Below, in pieces: positions 1-8,578 of a stretch of DNA of 64,000 nucleotides. The position numbers and the translations under genes are program-made. Below the pieces are notes generated by a model. That model saw only the letters and a program-made list of their open reading frames with translations. It did not search any database and was not told where the DNA came from. The DNA comes from Candidatus Opimibacter skivensis (GTDB lineage: Bacteria > Bacteroidota > Bacteroidia > Chitinophagales > Saprospiraceae): NCBI GenBank assembly GCA_016722045.1, contig JADKGY010000008.1, positions 62,001 through 126,000 of the forward strand, written 5' to 3'. The first letter of the stretch is position 1, and each line of letters starts with the position of its first letter.

Positions 1-792
1 AATATGTTCAATCGAAATTCTTTGAAAGAAATCATCGAGGTTGATGGACGCATAGAAATAGGAGCAGAAGCCACTGTCACTGATATGCTGGAATCTCCGG
101 TCATGAACGAAATATTTCCACATCTAAAAAAACATTTAAAGCTCCTCTCCTCCACACCCATTCGCAACATGGCCACCATAGCAGGTAATCTTGTGAATGC
201 CTCACCGATTGGGGATATGACTATATGGTTCCTGGCTTTAGATGCAACTGTTGTCGTTCGTAATGAAATCCAGGATGCGGAGTTGCCTTTGAGAGTACGG
301 ACAGGTCGCGACCTGTCCGTACTCTCAAAGGCAACTCAACCCTCAGGTAATTCACGCGAAATTCAACTTCGTGATTTCTATGAAGGATACAAGAAACTGG
401 CAAAAAGTGCTGATGAGATCGTGGAAAAAATTTATTTCAAAAAACCAGATCATTGTTGCCGGTTTAATTTTGAAAAGGTCAGCAAGCGAACATTTCTTGA
501 TATCGCTACAGTCAATACGGCTATGTTTCTGCGCGTAGAAGATGAACTGATCGTAGAGGCACATATATCAGCCGGCGGTGTCGGACCTATTCCACTTTAT
601 CTCAAAAATACCTCATCATGTTTGTTGTTTAAACTATTTCCGTTTGATGAAGAGACTATGCGTGAATTGATTTTCATACTTGAGTCTGAAATATCACCCA
701 TATCAGATGTGCGCGGATCGGCAGACTATAAACGATTGTTGATGAAACAATTGTTCCTTGCTCATTTCACTGAATTATTTCCGGCATCATGA
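1..792 (+). CDS. xdhA: Xanthine dehydrogenase FAD-binding subunit/domain, C-terminal part (5' end outside window)
   Basis: The reading frame is open at the left edge, so only the C-terminal ~263 residues are present. The stretch STPIRNMATIAGNL followed by NASPIGD is the FAD-binding motif of molybdopterin-dehydrogenase medium subunits. The C-terminal part (SADYKRLLMKQLF) matches the CO-dehydrogenase flavoprotein C-terminal domain. The protein would pass electrons from the Mo/Fe-S centres to FAD during hypoxanthine/xanthine oxidation. The gene overlaps xdhB by 4 bp (ATGA), so the two are translationally coupled. Residues ~87-114 are an insertion relative to the usual family sequence, and this insertion contains the perfect palindrome at 280-337. 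The [2Fe-2S] part is not seen and is probably encoded upstream. Confidence 0.85.
   Translation, partial: NMFNRNSLKEIIEVDGRIEIGAEATVTDMLESPVMNEIFPHLKKHLKLLSSTPIRNMATIAGNLVNASPIGDMTIWFLALDATVVVRNEIQDAELPLRVRTGRDLSVLSKATQPSGNSREIQLRDFYEGYKKLAKSADEIVEKIYFKKPDHCCRFNFEKVSKRTFLDIATVNTAMFLRVEDELIVEAHISAGGVGPIPLYLKNTSSCLLFKLFPFDEETMRELIFILESEISPISDVRGSADYKRLLMKQLFLAHFTELFPAS
280..337. repeat. Perfect 58-bp palindrome inserted inside the xdhA reading frame
   Basis: Positions 280-308 are the exact reverse complement of 309-337: 29-bp arms, no loop, centre GGTCG|CGACC. It stays open in the xdhA frame and adds about 20 residues (ELPLRVRTGRDLSVLSKAT). Because it is palindromic, the opposite strand encodes the same peptide. 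The flanks read as normal family sequence (..DATVVVRN.. and ..REIQLRDFYEGY..), so it looks like an inserted element. No second copy was found in this window. Confidence 0.9.
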
Positions 793-3080
793 CGAATACA
801 GATGCATATGGTCATGTGCGGGGTGAGTCCGTTTATCTTGACGACATTCCATTAATTTACAACACATTGTTCGCATGTGTTTTTGATTCGCCTGTCGCAC
901 ATGGAATTCTTAAATCAGTTGATCTGTCACAAGCCTTAAAATTAAAAGGCGTTGTTAGCATTCTTCTTGCCTTAGATATTCCCGGTGTAAATCAAATCGG
1001 CGGTATCGTTCCGGATGAACCTCTTTTAGCTGAAGGACATGTGCATTTCCAGGGAATGCCGATAGCACTTGTGCTTGCAGAAACAGAAGAAATTGCTCAG
1101 GCCGCTGCGAAAAAAATAAAAGTTGTAATCGATCCGCTTGAAATCATAACCGATCCTCGAATTGCTTTTGAAAAAAACGAACTGATCATTCCGCCGAAGA
1201 AATTCAAGATGGGTGATTCGGATTTGGCTTTCAAAGATTGTGTTCATGTTTTTTCCGGCCGCGCTGATGTCAATGGACAAGAGCATCTGTACATCGAAAC
1301 TCAGGGTGCTTACAGTGTACCGATGGAGGGTGGCGGAATTAAAATTTATTCTTCTACACAGGGACCGACAGCGGTGCAACGAACAGTTGCAAGAGTGACA
1401 GGTCTGCCGATGCATCGCATAGAAGTGGAAGTGGGACGTCTTGGCGGTGGCTTTGGTGGCAAAGAAGATCAGGCTAGTTCATGGGCATGTCTGTGTGCGT
1501 TGGGTACACTGCTTACGAATCGACCTGTGAAATACAGTCTTCATCGGATGGAGGATATGCGCATGACTGGAAAGCGTCATCCCTATTCTGCTGATTTCAA
1601 AATAGGACTTAATAAAGACCTCAACATTCAGGCATATGAAGTCGTCTTTTATCAGAATGCCGGCGCTGCAGCGGATCTTTCACCGGCTGTTTTAGAGCGC
1701 ACGTTATTTCACTGTACAAATTCATATTTTATTCCTCATGTAACCGCTACAGCTTATAGTTGCCGCACCAATCTGCCACCGAATACGGCCTTCCGTGGAT
1801 TTGGCGGACCTCAGGGCATGTTTGTCATCGAATCTGCAATCACCCATGCTGCAGAAAAATTAAAAATCAGCCCTTCTGTCATTCAACGAAAAAATCTCAT
1901 CACTCCGGGAGAAGAATTTCCATATGGACAAAAAGCAGAAAGTGAAGCCGTAACGACATGGGTGCAGGCTGATAGTTATTTTGATTTTGAAAAAATAATA
2001 TCTGCAGCGCACGATTTTAATCTTAAGAATAAAAACAAAAAACGTGGTGTCGCATTGATGCCAATCTGTTTTGGAATTTCTTTTACAAAAACACTCATGA
2101 ACCAGGCCCGTGCATTAGTGCATGTGTATACAGATGGTTCAGTAGCGGTATCCACAGGTGCTGTTGAAATGGGGCAGGGGGTAAATACAAAAATGCAACA
2201 GGTTGCAGCTGAAACATTTTCGATTTCTTCAGGCCAGGTCAAAGTACATTCTACAAACACTCTGCGTGTTGCTAACACATCACCATCAGCCGCATCAGCC
2301 ACAGCGGACCTGAATGGTAAAGCCGTTCTCCTGGCATGTGAAGCCATATTGAACAGATTAAAAATCGTCGCTGCTGAAGAATTAAATATTCCATTTCATA
2401 CCGATACGATTAAGATTGAAAATGGTTTTGTCTTTCACCAAAATATTCAAACTAAACTCGATTGGAAAACACTTGTTAATGCCGCTTTCGTCCGTAGAGT
2501 CAACCTGAGTGAACATGCTCATTATGCAACACCAGGCGTCCATTTCGATTGGACTATTTCGAAAGGACACCCATTCTCTTATCATGTCTATGGTACTGCG
2601 ATTATTCAGGTGACCTTAGATTGTCTGCGTGGTATTTATGAAGTTGACTTTGTCAAAGGTGTGCATGATTATGGAAAATCAATGAACACGTTGATTGATC
2701 AAGGTCAAATAGAAGGCGGTATCGTACAGGGTCTCGGCTGGATGACTATGGAAGAATTAGTCTACGATGTTAATGGAAAATTACGTTCCAATGCGCTTTC
2801 ATCTTATAAAATTCCTGATATCTATTCTGCTCCTCGAACTATAGATATCCAGCCACTTGCTACGACTCGTGAAAACCTTGCAATATTTTCATCTAAGGCT
2901 GTGGGCGAGCCGCCATTGATGTATGGCATCGGGGCTTATTTTGCAATTCGTGATGCTATCAGGGCTTTTAATACAAATGCATCGCCCGAATATGATGCAC
3001 CATTTACTCCGGAGAAAGTGCTCATGGCATTATATGATTCGGAAATAAATAAATTTCATTCTCACCATTCCTCTCACTGA
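789..3080 (+). CDS. xdhB: Xanthine dehydrogenase molybdopterin-binding large subunit
   Basis: A 763-residue protein, the normal length for the molybdenum-binding subunit of bacterial xanthine dehydrogenase. The active-site motifs are in order: GGGFGGKE near residue 218 (the Glu equivalent to bovine E802), AFRGFGGPQ near 333 (the Arg equivalent to R880), GAVEMGQG near 456, and AVGEPPL near 703 (the catalytic Glu equivalent to E1261). Having both purine-contacting residues favours a true xanthine/hypoxanthine dehydrogenase over a generic aldehyde oxidase. The start ATG overlaps the xdhA stop by 4 bp. xdhC, the Mo-cofactor chaperone, lies one gene downstream. Confidence 0.93.
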   Translation: MTNTDAYGHVRGESVYLDDIPLIYNTLFACVFDSPVAHGILKSVDLSQALKLKGVVSILLALDIPGVNQIGGIVPDEPLLAEGHVHFQGMPIALVLAETEEIAQAAAKKIKVVIDPLEIITDPRIAFEKNELIIPPKKFKMGDSDLAFKDCVHVFSGRADVNGQEHLYIETQGAYSVPMEGGGIKIYSSTQGPTAVQRTVARVTGLPMHRIEVEVGRLGGGFGGKEDQASSWACLCALGTLLTNRPVKYSLHRMEDMRMTGKRHPYSADFKIGLNKDLNIQAYEVVFYQNAGAAADLSPAVLERTLFHCTNSYFIPHVTATAYSCRTNLPPNTAFRGFGGPQGMFVIESAITHAAEKLKISPSVIQRKNLITPGEEFPYGQKAESEAVTTWVQADSYFDFEKIISAAHDFNLKNKNKKRGVALMPICFGISFTKTLMNQARALVHVYTDGSVAVSTGAVEMGQGVNTKMQQVAAETFSISSGQVKVHSTNTLRVANTSPSAASATADLNGKAVLLACEAILNRLKIVAAEELNIPFHTDTIKIENGFVFHQNIQTKLDWKTLVNAAFVRRVNLSEHAHYATPGVHFDWTISKGHPFSYHVYGTAIIQVTLDCLRGIYEVDFVKGVHDYGKSMNTLIDQGQIEGGIVQGLGWMTMEELVYDVNGKLRSNALSSYKIPDIYSAPRTIDIQPLATTRENLAIFSSKAVGEPPLMYGIGAYFAIRDAIRAFNTNASPEYDAPFTPEKVLMALYDSEINKFHSHHSSH

Positions 3081-3110
3081 CGTTCGAATATCTACAACTC
3101 CTCGAACGTC
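3079..3110. repeat. Inverted repeat at the xdhB stop
   Basis: The arms GACGTTCGA (3079-3087) and TCGAACGTC (3102-3110) flank a 14-base spacer, and the left arm overlaps the xdhB stop codon. No T-tract follows, so it is a poor intrinsic terminator. The same 9-mer pair, again with a TATCT next to the left arm, recurs at 44733-44741/44876-44884. It is therefore more likely a dispersed repeat. Confidence 0.55.
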
Positions 3111-3221
3111 AACTGCGATTGAACTTATATCAAGTTGAATGGTTTAGTCTTATCCCTCAGGTTTGCTTTTTATCATTGGATAATCTTGTCCTCAAAGAGT
3201 GTCCACTTTTATATGTAATAC

Positions 3222-4802
3222 ATGAGAAAAAAAATCGGCCTGCGCATCCTATTGTCTATTGTTGTTTTGGCTTTATCGCTCAAGTTGATTGCCATTTTTT
3301 TTGTTGAGCCATGGATCGCACATAAAATCGAATCCCTTTCCGGACAACCTACCGCACCATTCAAGATTAAGGTTGAAGATGTAAATCTTTTTCTTCTCTC
3401 CTTTGGAATCGGGTTTAATCATATCACGATTTATGAAAATACAAAGGACGCTGTCGGTACTGTGGCAACCGGTAATATAGATTTTGTTCAATTTAAGGGC
3501 CTGAATATATTTAAGGTCTTTTTTTCGCACGAGCTTGTTTTCAGGGAGCTGCTGGTATCAAACGGAAATATTGAAAATAAAGTCTCACATTCAAAACACA
3601 GCCCACATCCATTCCTTTTGCCTTTCAAAATTTCGATTCAGGCCATACATCTGGATCATGTGGATCTTAAGTTACAGGACAAACTCTCTTCGAGAACTTA
3701 TCTCATCCGCAATAGTTCGTTTGACTTCCGTGATTTCATTTTATTAAAGGGCGAGAAACCGTTCAGTTTCAGCTCTACTTCTTTTGAACTCAATTGCCCC
3801 CAACTAGTGGTCACATCTACTGATAGTATGTATACATTCCTGGTTGATCGTATTTCATATTCAACGGTAACGGAACATTTGGCTATCGACAGTTTTATCA
3901 TCAGACCAAATTATAAGGAATATGATTTTACTTCCCGTGAAAAATACCAGATCGATCGCATTGAGGGTTCATTTATTCATAATGATGTTTATGGCTTCTG
4001 TATGGATGATTTTATCAAATATGGTGATATTGTTTTCAGAGAAGCCATTGTTCGGAATCTCGATATGGATATTTTCAGGGACAGGCGTAAACCGTTTGAA
4101 CATAAGCAGAAACCTGTCTTCCAGGATATTTTAGAAGAGTATGCGCACACCATAGATGTCGATTCCATTCATCTGTTAAATGGAAACATTAAATACGCAG
4201 AACACGCAAAGGATGCCAATCATCCCGGTATTGTTCGGTTCAAAGATGCAACCGCGTCTATTTATACGATTTCCAATGACACACTTCGGCGAGGTTTGAA
4301 TGATACGCTGATCATGAGAGCAGAAGCCATGCTCTACGGAAACGGGAAATTGCGTGTCCGTGTAAAAGCCAAATTGTTTGAGCCTCATCATACATTTGAA
4401 ATGAATGGCCGGTTAGGTCCGATGTTGGCGAAAGCTTTGAATCCTATATTGGAAAAAAATGCATTTCTCTATGCCTATGGAAAAATCAATTCACTTAGTT
4501 TTAATTTTATTGCTAATCAAAATAGTTCGAGTGGCAGCGTGCTCTTTTTGTACAATGATCTTTCGATTACGCTTAAGAATAAAACGAGTGATGACACTTC
4601 CGGACTAAAAGAACAAGTGCTCACAAAGGTGGCCAATACAATTATGATTGATGACAACCCTACTCAGGATGAACCTACCCGAAGAGGTACTATAAGCTAT
4701 CAACGGGATCCTGAAAAAATGTTCTTTAATTACAGTTTGAAATCGGTCCTCTCGGGAATAAAACCGAGTGTGAATAAGGCCGCGGAAAAGAAGAAAAAAT
4801 AG
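3222..4802 (+). CDS. AsmA/DUF748-like membrane-anchored periplasmic protein
   Basis: 526 residues. An N-terminal Arg/Lys-rich start is followed by one hydrophobic segment (about residues 6-28, GLRILLSIVVLALSL then AIFFV), and then a long periplasmic region rich in beta-strand pattern and short on recognisable motifs. The layout, a single anchor with repeated beta-strand blocks such as VDLKLQDKLSSRTYLI, resembles AsmA/DUF748 bridge-like envelope proteins. This is a fold-level guess without a diagnostic motif. It lies between xdhB and xdhC on the same strand, 33 bp before xdhC, so it may be co-transcribed although it has no obvious part in molybdoenzyme assembly. The C-terminus is lysine-rich (AAEKKKK). 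Confidence 0.6.
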   Translation: MRKKIGLRILLSIVVLALSLKLIAIFFVEPWIAHKIESLSGQPTAPFKIKVEDVNLFLLSFGIGFNHITIYENTKDAVGTVATGNIDFVQFKGLNIFKVFFSHELVFRELLVSNGNIENKVSHSKHSPHPFLLPFKISIQAIHLDHVDLKLQDKLSSRTYLIRNSSFDFRDFILLKGEKPFSFSSTSFELNCPQLVVTSTDSMYTFLVDRISYSTVTEHLAIDSFIIRPNYKEYDFTSREKYQIDRIEGSFIHNDVYGFCMDDFIKYGDIVFREAIVRNLDMDIFRDRRKPFEHKQKPVFQDILEEYAHTIDVDSIHLLNGNIKYAEHAKDANHPGIVRFKDATASIYTISNDTLRRGLNDTLIMRAEAMLYGNGKLRVRVKAKLFEPHHTFEMNGRLGPMLAKALNPILEKNAFLYAYGKINSLSFNFIANQNSSSGSVLFLYNDLSITLKNKTSDDTSGLKEQVLTKVANTIMIDDNPTQDEPTRRGTISYQRDPEKMFFNYSLKSVLSGIKPSVNKAAEKKKK

Positions 4803-4835
4803 AGGAGATCATATTTTCTACCTTTATTTCTGATC

Positions 4836-5828
4836 ATGATTAAAGCCCTCGCCCTTTGGCAGTTCATTGCCGGTAGATTACAAGATAATCAGCGCCTGAT
4901 GTTACTTCTTGTAGCTGAAAGCTCAGGCAGTAGTCCAGGGCGACAGGGATTTAAAATGGCTGTTGCAGATGATGATCAGTTCCATGGAAGTATCGGAGGC
5001 GGCATTATGGAAGTGAAACTAGTAGAGCTCGCTAAAGATCTCCTGAAAGAAGAAATCTCACTTCCCAAAATCAAAAAGCAAATTCACCGCAAAAATGAAC
5101 CCCGTGATCAAAGTGGTATGATTTGTTCGGGCGAACAAACAGTATTTTATTTCACGCTTGATGCTCTTCATCTTGAGGAAGTATTAAAGATCATTGATGT
5201 CCTCGGTCAATATAAGTCCAGTCAGTTGAACATTTTATATTCTAACCAAAAACATGATTTTAGTGTTACTGCTGCTTCGTTAAATTCCGGCTCTTTTCAA
5301 TTTGCAAAAGTGAGTGAAAATGAGTTTACGTGGCAGGAAGTCATCGGATACAAACAAAGACTTTATATTGTTGGTGGCGGCCATTGTGCATTAGCACTTT
5401 CGGAACTAATGTCAGGATTTGAATTTTACATTCACGTCATCGATGACCGGCCCGATCTTAATACACTTTCCCAAAATAGTTTCGCGCACGAAAAGCATGT
5501 CATTGAAAATTATGATACGATCGGTGAACTTATACCTTCAGGACCTGACGTATTTGTAGTGGTGATGACGCTTGGGTATCGATCAGATTTAATCGTGTTA
5601 CAGCAGCTTGGTAAGAATTCCTTTGCATACTTAGGTTTGATGGGTAGCGAAGCAAAAGTGAGTGCGTTGAAAGAGGAACTTATGAAAACCGGTTTTCCTG
5701 AAATCCTTCTGCAGAATATGCATGCACCTATCGGCCTGAAGATAAACAGTCATACTCCTGAAGAAATCGCTGTCAGCATTGCTGCCGAATTGATATTAGT
5801 AAAGAATACTATCGTTGTTTCTGCATAA
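4836..5828 (+). CDS. xdhC: XdhC/CoxI-family molybdenum cofactor insertion chaperone
   Basis: 330 residues, full length for the family. The N-terminal XdhC/CoxI domain has SSGSSPGRQGFKMAV, the signature around residues 28-42, and then GSIGGGIME. A cysteine lies in GMICSGEQ near residue 99, where the family places the conserved Cys involved in cofactor handling. The C-terminal Rossmann-like domain starts with LYIVGGGHCALAL near 178. The protein is known in other bacteria to bind and sulfurate molybdenum cofactor and deliver it to xanthine dehydrogenase. Its position downstream of xdhAB fits. A TAccTTTA box 10 bases before the ATG could be a -7 element. Confidence 0.9.
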   Translation: MIKALALWQFIAGRLQDNQRLMLLLVAESSGSSPGRQGFKMAVADDDQFHGSIGGGIMEVKLVELAKDLLKEEISLPKIKKQIHRKNEPRDQSGMICSGEQTVFYFTLDALHLEEVLKIIDVLGQYKSSQLNILYSNQKHDFSVTAASLNSGSFQFAKVSENEFTWQEVIGYKQRLYIVGGGHCALALSELMSGFEFYIHVIDDRPDLNTLSQNSFAHEKHVIENYDTIGELIPSGPDVFVVVMTLGYRSDLIVLQQLGKNSFAYLGLMGSEAKVSALKEELMKTGFPEILLQNMHAPIGLKINSHTPEEIAVSIAAELILVKNTIVVSA

Positions 5829-5879
5829 ATTCAATACTCCTCTCTGCGAAAGCAATGGATCGGGTTGATCGGTTTTATA

Positions 5880-5887
5880 TACTTTTG
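5880..5887 (+). promoter_or_regulatory. Bacteroidota-type -7 element (TACTTTTG) next to an ATG
   Basis: TACTTTTG matches the TAnnTTTG consensus of the Bacteroidota primary sigma factor. It lies four bases before the ATG at 5892, so transcription would start at or very near the start codon (leaderless or nearly so). No convincing TTTG -33 box was found at the usual distance. The same arrangement occurs at 22435-22442 and 63980-63987. Confidence 0.45.
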
Positions 5888-5891
5888 TCGC

Positions 5892-6701
5892 ATGGCGCAG
5901 ACAATTGAGATCAAAAGGCAACTGCATACACCGTTCCTTCTCCGCCTTGTGATCTTCTGGATGATCATTTTCGCATTGTTTCGTTTTGTCTTTCTGGCAT
6001 TCCATATCAATATCATTACGCATGCTGGATTATTTCCAGCCGCCCAAAGTATGATAGCAGGCTTTCGTTTAGACTTATCCACGATTTCATTTTTGATATT
6101 TCCTTCTTTTATTTTTTGGATACTTAACCAGTTCGTCAGGCGCAGGATCATTACTGTACTGAATATGGCTTACACTGTAGTCGTAGTATTTAGTATTTCT
6201 CTGCTGGCCGTTTCCAACATAAAAATGTACCACGAATGGGGCGCTCTTTTAAATTTTGGTGTATTTGATTATGTGGCGCATCCTCATGAAGTATTGACAT
6301 TTATTTCGACCTCTCAGTTATTTCTATTGATCGGTTTTCTTATCCTGTATTTCGGTTTTTCACTTTGGTTGTTTAAAAAAATAGTTACAAATTTTTCAGC
6401 GCCTGTCAAAAATGTATTTTTAAAAACAACTCTGATTATTATGCCCATTGTCATTCTGCCCGTGATGGCAAGAGGCGGCCTCCAACTCGCGCCTATTAAC
6501 GAAAGCTCAGCTTATTTTTCAAAAACTCCTTTTTACAATCATGTCGCCATCAATCCGGCCTGGTATTTTCTACACAGTTATTTTGATCTGAAGACCACAA
6601 AAAATCCATATGTCTATATGGATGGTGCTGAAGCAGAAAAACGAAATAAAAATCTTTTTTTAAAAGCGAAACACCACTGCTTCAATCCTGAAGTCTGTTA
6701 A
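5892..6701 (+). CDS. LTA-synthase-like sulfatase-family membrane protein, N-terminal part (frameshifted)
   Basis: This is the N-terminal part of a gene that continues in another frame to 7770. It holds about five hydrophobic segments (around residues 20-190 of this piece), as in LtaS-like phosphoglycerol transferases of Bacteroidota, where this module anchors a periplasmic sulfatase-fold domain. The ATG at 5892 (MAQTIEIKRQ) is preferred over an in-frame ATG at 5865 because a -7 box sits four bases upstream. The frame runs into a stop at 6699-6701. The family sequence resumes one frame over between about 6664 and 6700. The joined product would be ~625 residues, normal for the family. Confidence 0.75.
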   Translation: MAQTIEIKRQLHTPFLLRLVIFWMIIFALFRFVFLAFHINIITHAGLFPAAQSMIAGFRLDLSTISFLIFPSFIFWILNQFVRRRIITVLNMAYTVVVVFSISLLAVSNIKMYHEWGALLNFGVFDYVAHPHEVLTFISTSQLFLLIGFLILYFGFSLWLFKKIVTNFSAPVKNVFLKTTLIIMPIVILPVMARGGLQLAPINESSAYFSKTPFYNHVAINPAWYFLHSYFDLKTTKNPYVYMDGAEAEKRNKNLFLKAKHHCFNPEVC

Positions 6702-7770
6702 ACCAAATATTGTCATCATCATCCTGGAAAGCTGGACTGCCGATATCATCCGATCACTCGGTGGCGAGAATAATATCACGCCAAATTTTGATACTCTTTC
6801 AAAACAAGGTTTGCTATTCACCCAAATCTACGCGGCAGGTTCAAGGACAGAACATGGATTAATATCAGTACTCAGTGGATTTCCGCCGCCGCCATTGATC
6901 TCGATCATTTCCATTCCTTCCAAATCCGAAAAACTGAAGAGCATAAATAATGTATTCGCAGATGATGGCTACTCCTCTTCATTTTATTACGGTGGCGAGT
7001 CAGGGTTTGTAAATATGAAAAGTTATTTGATCAATTCAGGGTTCACCACGATTGTTGATAAAGCCAGTTTCACCGCCAATCAACTAAATAGCAAGTGGGG
7101 TGCACATGATCAATATGTTTTTGAAAGACAACTTCTTGATTTAAAGATTGCACACGAACCTTTTTTGTCGGTTCTTCTCACGTTAAGTTCTCATGAGCCA
7201 TTTGAAGTACCGATGGAAACACCGTTCGATGATGATCATAGTGAACCTGGTAAATTCAGAAAGGCGGCTTTTTATTCTGATCATTGTTTAGGTGAATATT
7301 TCAGAGCTGCAAAAAAGGAAAGTTGGTATGACAACACTTTGTTTATTCTGGTAGCCGATCATGGTCATCGCTTACCGAAAGAGAGGGATTTCAATATGCC
7401 GGAGTCAAAAAGAATTCCATTACTCTTTTTTGGAAATGTACTGCAGGAAAATATCCGGGGCGCGACCATCGATAAGACCTGCAATCAAAATGACATAGCT
7501 GCAACGCTTTTGAGTCAGCTGAATAAAAATTATAGCGACTTCCCTTCAAGCAGGGACATACTAAATCCAGGCACTAAAAATTTCGCTTATTATACGAACG
7601 ATAACGTTTGGGGTTGGATCACACCCGAGCAAAAATTTATTTACACCTATGCAACGCAAACACTGAGTAATACCGGAAGTACTTCGCTCGCTGCGCCTCT
7701 AAATGACTCCATTGTTTTGGATGCAAAAGCCTACATACAGACACATTATCAGCGCTATCTTTCTTTCTGA
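6664..7770 (+). CDS. LTA-synthase-like sulfatase-family protein, catalytic part (frameshifted)
   Basis: This is the catalytic half of the gene starting at 5892, in the +1 frame. Reading from 6664 gives KPNIVIIILESW, whose Glu is the metal ligand after the first strand. AAGSRTEHG follows with the candidate catalytic Thr, and then VADHGHRLP with the Asp-His metal ligands, all standard for LTA-synthase/sulfatase enzymes. The first in-frame ATG is 6811, which would drop the first metal ligand, so an independent start there is unlikely to give an active enzyme. Gram-negative members act on the outer leaflet of the inner membrane, transferring phosphoglycerol or phosphoethanolamine groups; the substrate here is unknown. 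Confidence 0.75.
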   Translation, partial: KRNTTASILKSVKPNIVIIILESWTADIIRSLGGENNITPNFDTLSKQGLLFTQIYAAGSRTEHGLISVLSGFPPPPLISIISIPSKSEKLKSINNVFADDGYSSSFYYGGESGFVNMKSYLINSGFTTIVDKASFTANQLNSKWGAHDQYVFERQLLDLKIAHEPFLSVLLTLSSHEPFEVPMETPFDDDHSEPGKFRKAAFYSDHCLGEYFRAAKKESWYDNTLFILVADHGHRLPKERDFNMPESKRIPLLFFGNVLQENIRGATIDKTCNQNDIAATLLSQLNKNYSDFPSSRDILNPGTKNFAYYTNDNVWGWITPEQKFIYTYATQTLSNTGSTSLAAPLNDSIVLDAKAYIQTHYQRYLSF

Positions 7771-7933
7771 TCCGGGAATCAAAATGCAATAGAGTATAGT
7801 TTTTCCCTCCTTAAAGTGCATATCTTCATAGATACCGACTTTAGTTATAAACTAAAACTATCTATAGTTATAAACAATAACCTTTTTGTGTTATTTATAG
7901 TAGTATTACTCTTATTCTAAAGCCTTTCGAATC

Positions 7934-8249
7934 ATGGATTCAGTCGAACAATATGATACCCTCACTGCTGCTATCAATAGTTTGCGTCTGCAGGGTTATA
8001 CAGAAGACTTCAATCTTCAGACCGGCCACCTAGACTGTCGACAAGGAGCACTTCAGGTGCATCCTGATGAGTTTGAAATTGATAAGCTTTTTCAGATTCT
8101 ATGGTCCTTCAGACCCCGATGATGAAAGCATTCTCTACGCGATTTCATCTTCAAAGCATGACCTAAAGGGAATTCTCGTTGATGGATTTGGCACAAGCTC
8201 CGATTCGCTGACGCAGGGTATGATTGAAAAACTGGCTAAGCCCTCCTGA
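7934..8249 (+). CDS. Small conserved protein often labelled 'phosphoribosylpyrophosphate synthetase' (frameshifted)
   Basis: Two overlapping frames (7934-8122 and 8067-8249) together make one ~104-residue protein: MDSVEQYDTLTAAINSLR, YTEDFNLQ, then, after a shift, RFYGPSDPDDESILYAISS and ILVDGFG. I recall a short Bacteroidota family of this shape that databases name after PRPP synthetase, but it lacks every PRPP synthetase motif, so the true function is unknown. The shift lies at the T5 run near 8089-8093; with one T fewer the frame reads DKLFRFYGPSDPDD. A one-base homopolymer insertion explains the break. Confidence 0.6.
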
Positions 8250-8421
8250 GTGTTTCTAAGAATTTAAATCCCACTCGTTTAACCTTTTCACCGGTTAGCC
8301 TTTTAACATTTTCTCCTCCGCTACTGATTACCGATTGCTTCCCGCTGCTTTTTCAAAGGCGGGATTTCACTGCGCTCAAGATTACCGAATACCGATTTCT
8401 GAATACTACCTTTACCTTCCT

Positions 8422-8493
8422 GGTCCCGTAGTTCAACGGATAGTATGAAGGTTTCCGGAACCTTAGATTGGGGTTCGATTCCCCACGGGACTA
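8422..8493 (+). tRNA. tRNA-Arg (anticodon CCG)
   Basis: A 72-nt cloverleaf: acceptor GGTCCCG pairs with CGGGACT (first pair G-U), with T8, A14, GG18-19 and A21 in place. The anticodon stem AAGGT/ACCTT encloses the loop TTCCGGA (anticodon CCG, decoding CGG), and the T-arm is TGGGG-TTCGATT-CCCCA. The discriminator is A and CCA is not encoded. A TACCTTTA box ends 7 bases upstream (8407-8414), a plausible -7 element. Confidence 0.93.
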
Positions 8494-8578
8494 CAATATC
8501 TTTTATTGCCATATTAAAGAAGTCTTTTCTCTAGAGTTTTTCTTCCTTATACTCATTTAAACTCACCACACAATAGAA

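Noticed and set aside
221..403. Minus-strand frame over the xdhA palindrome
   Set aside because: It shares the palindrome-encoded peptide only because the DNA is self-complementary; the rest is antisense to xdhA.
1026..1415. Minus-strand frame of 129 codons within xdhB
   Set aside because: It is antisense to conserved active-site coding sequence of xdhB.
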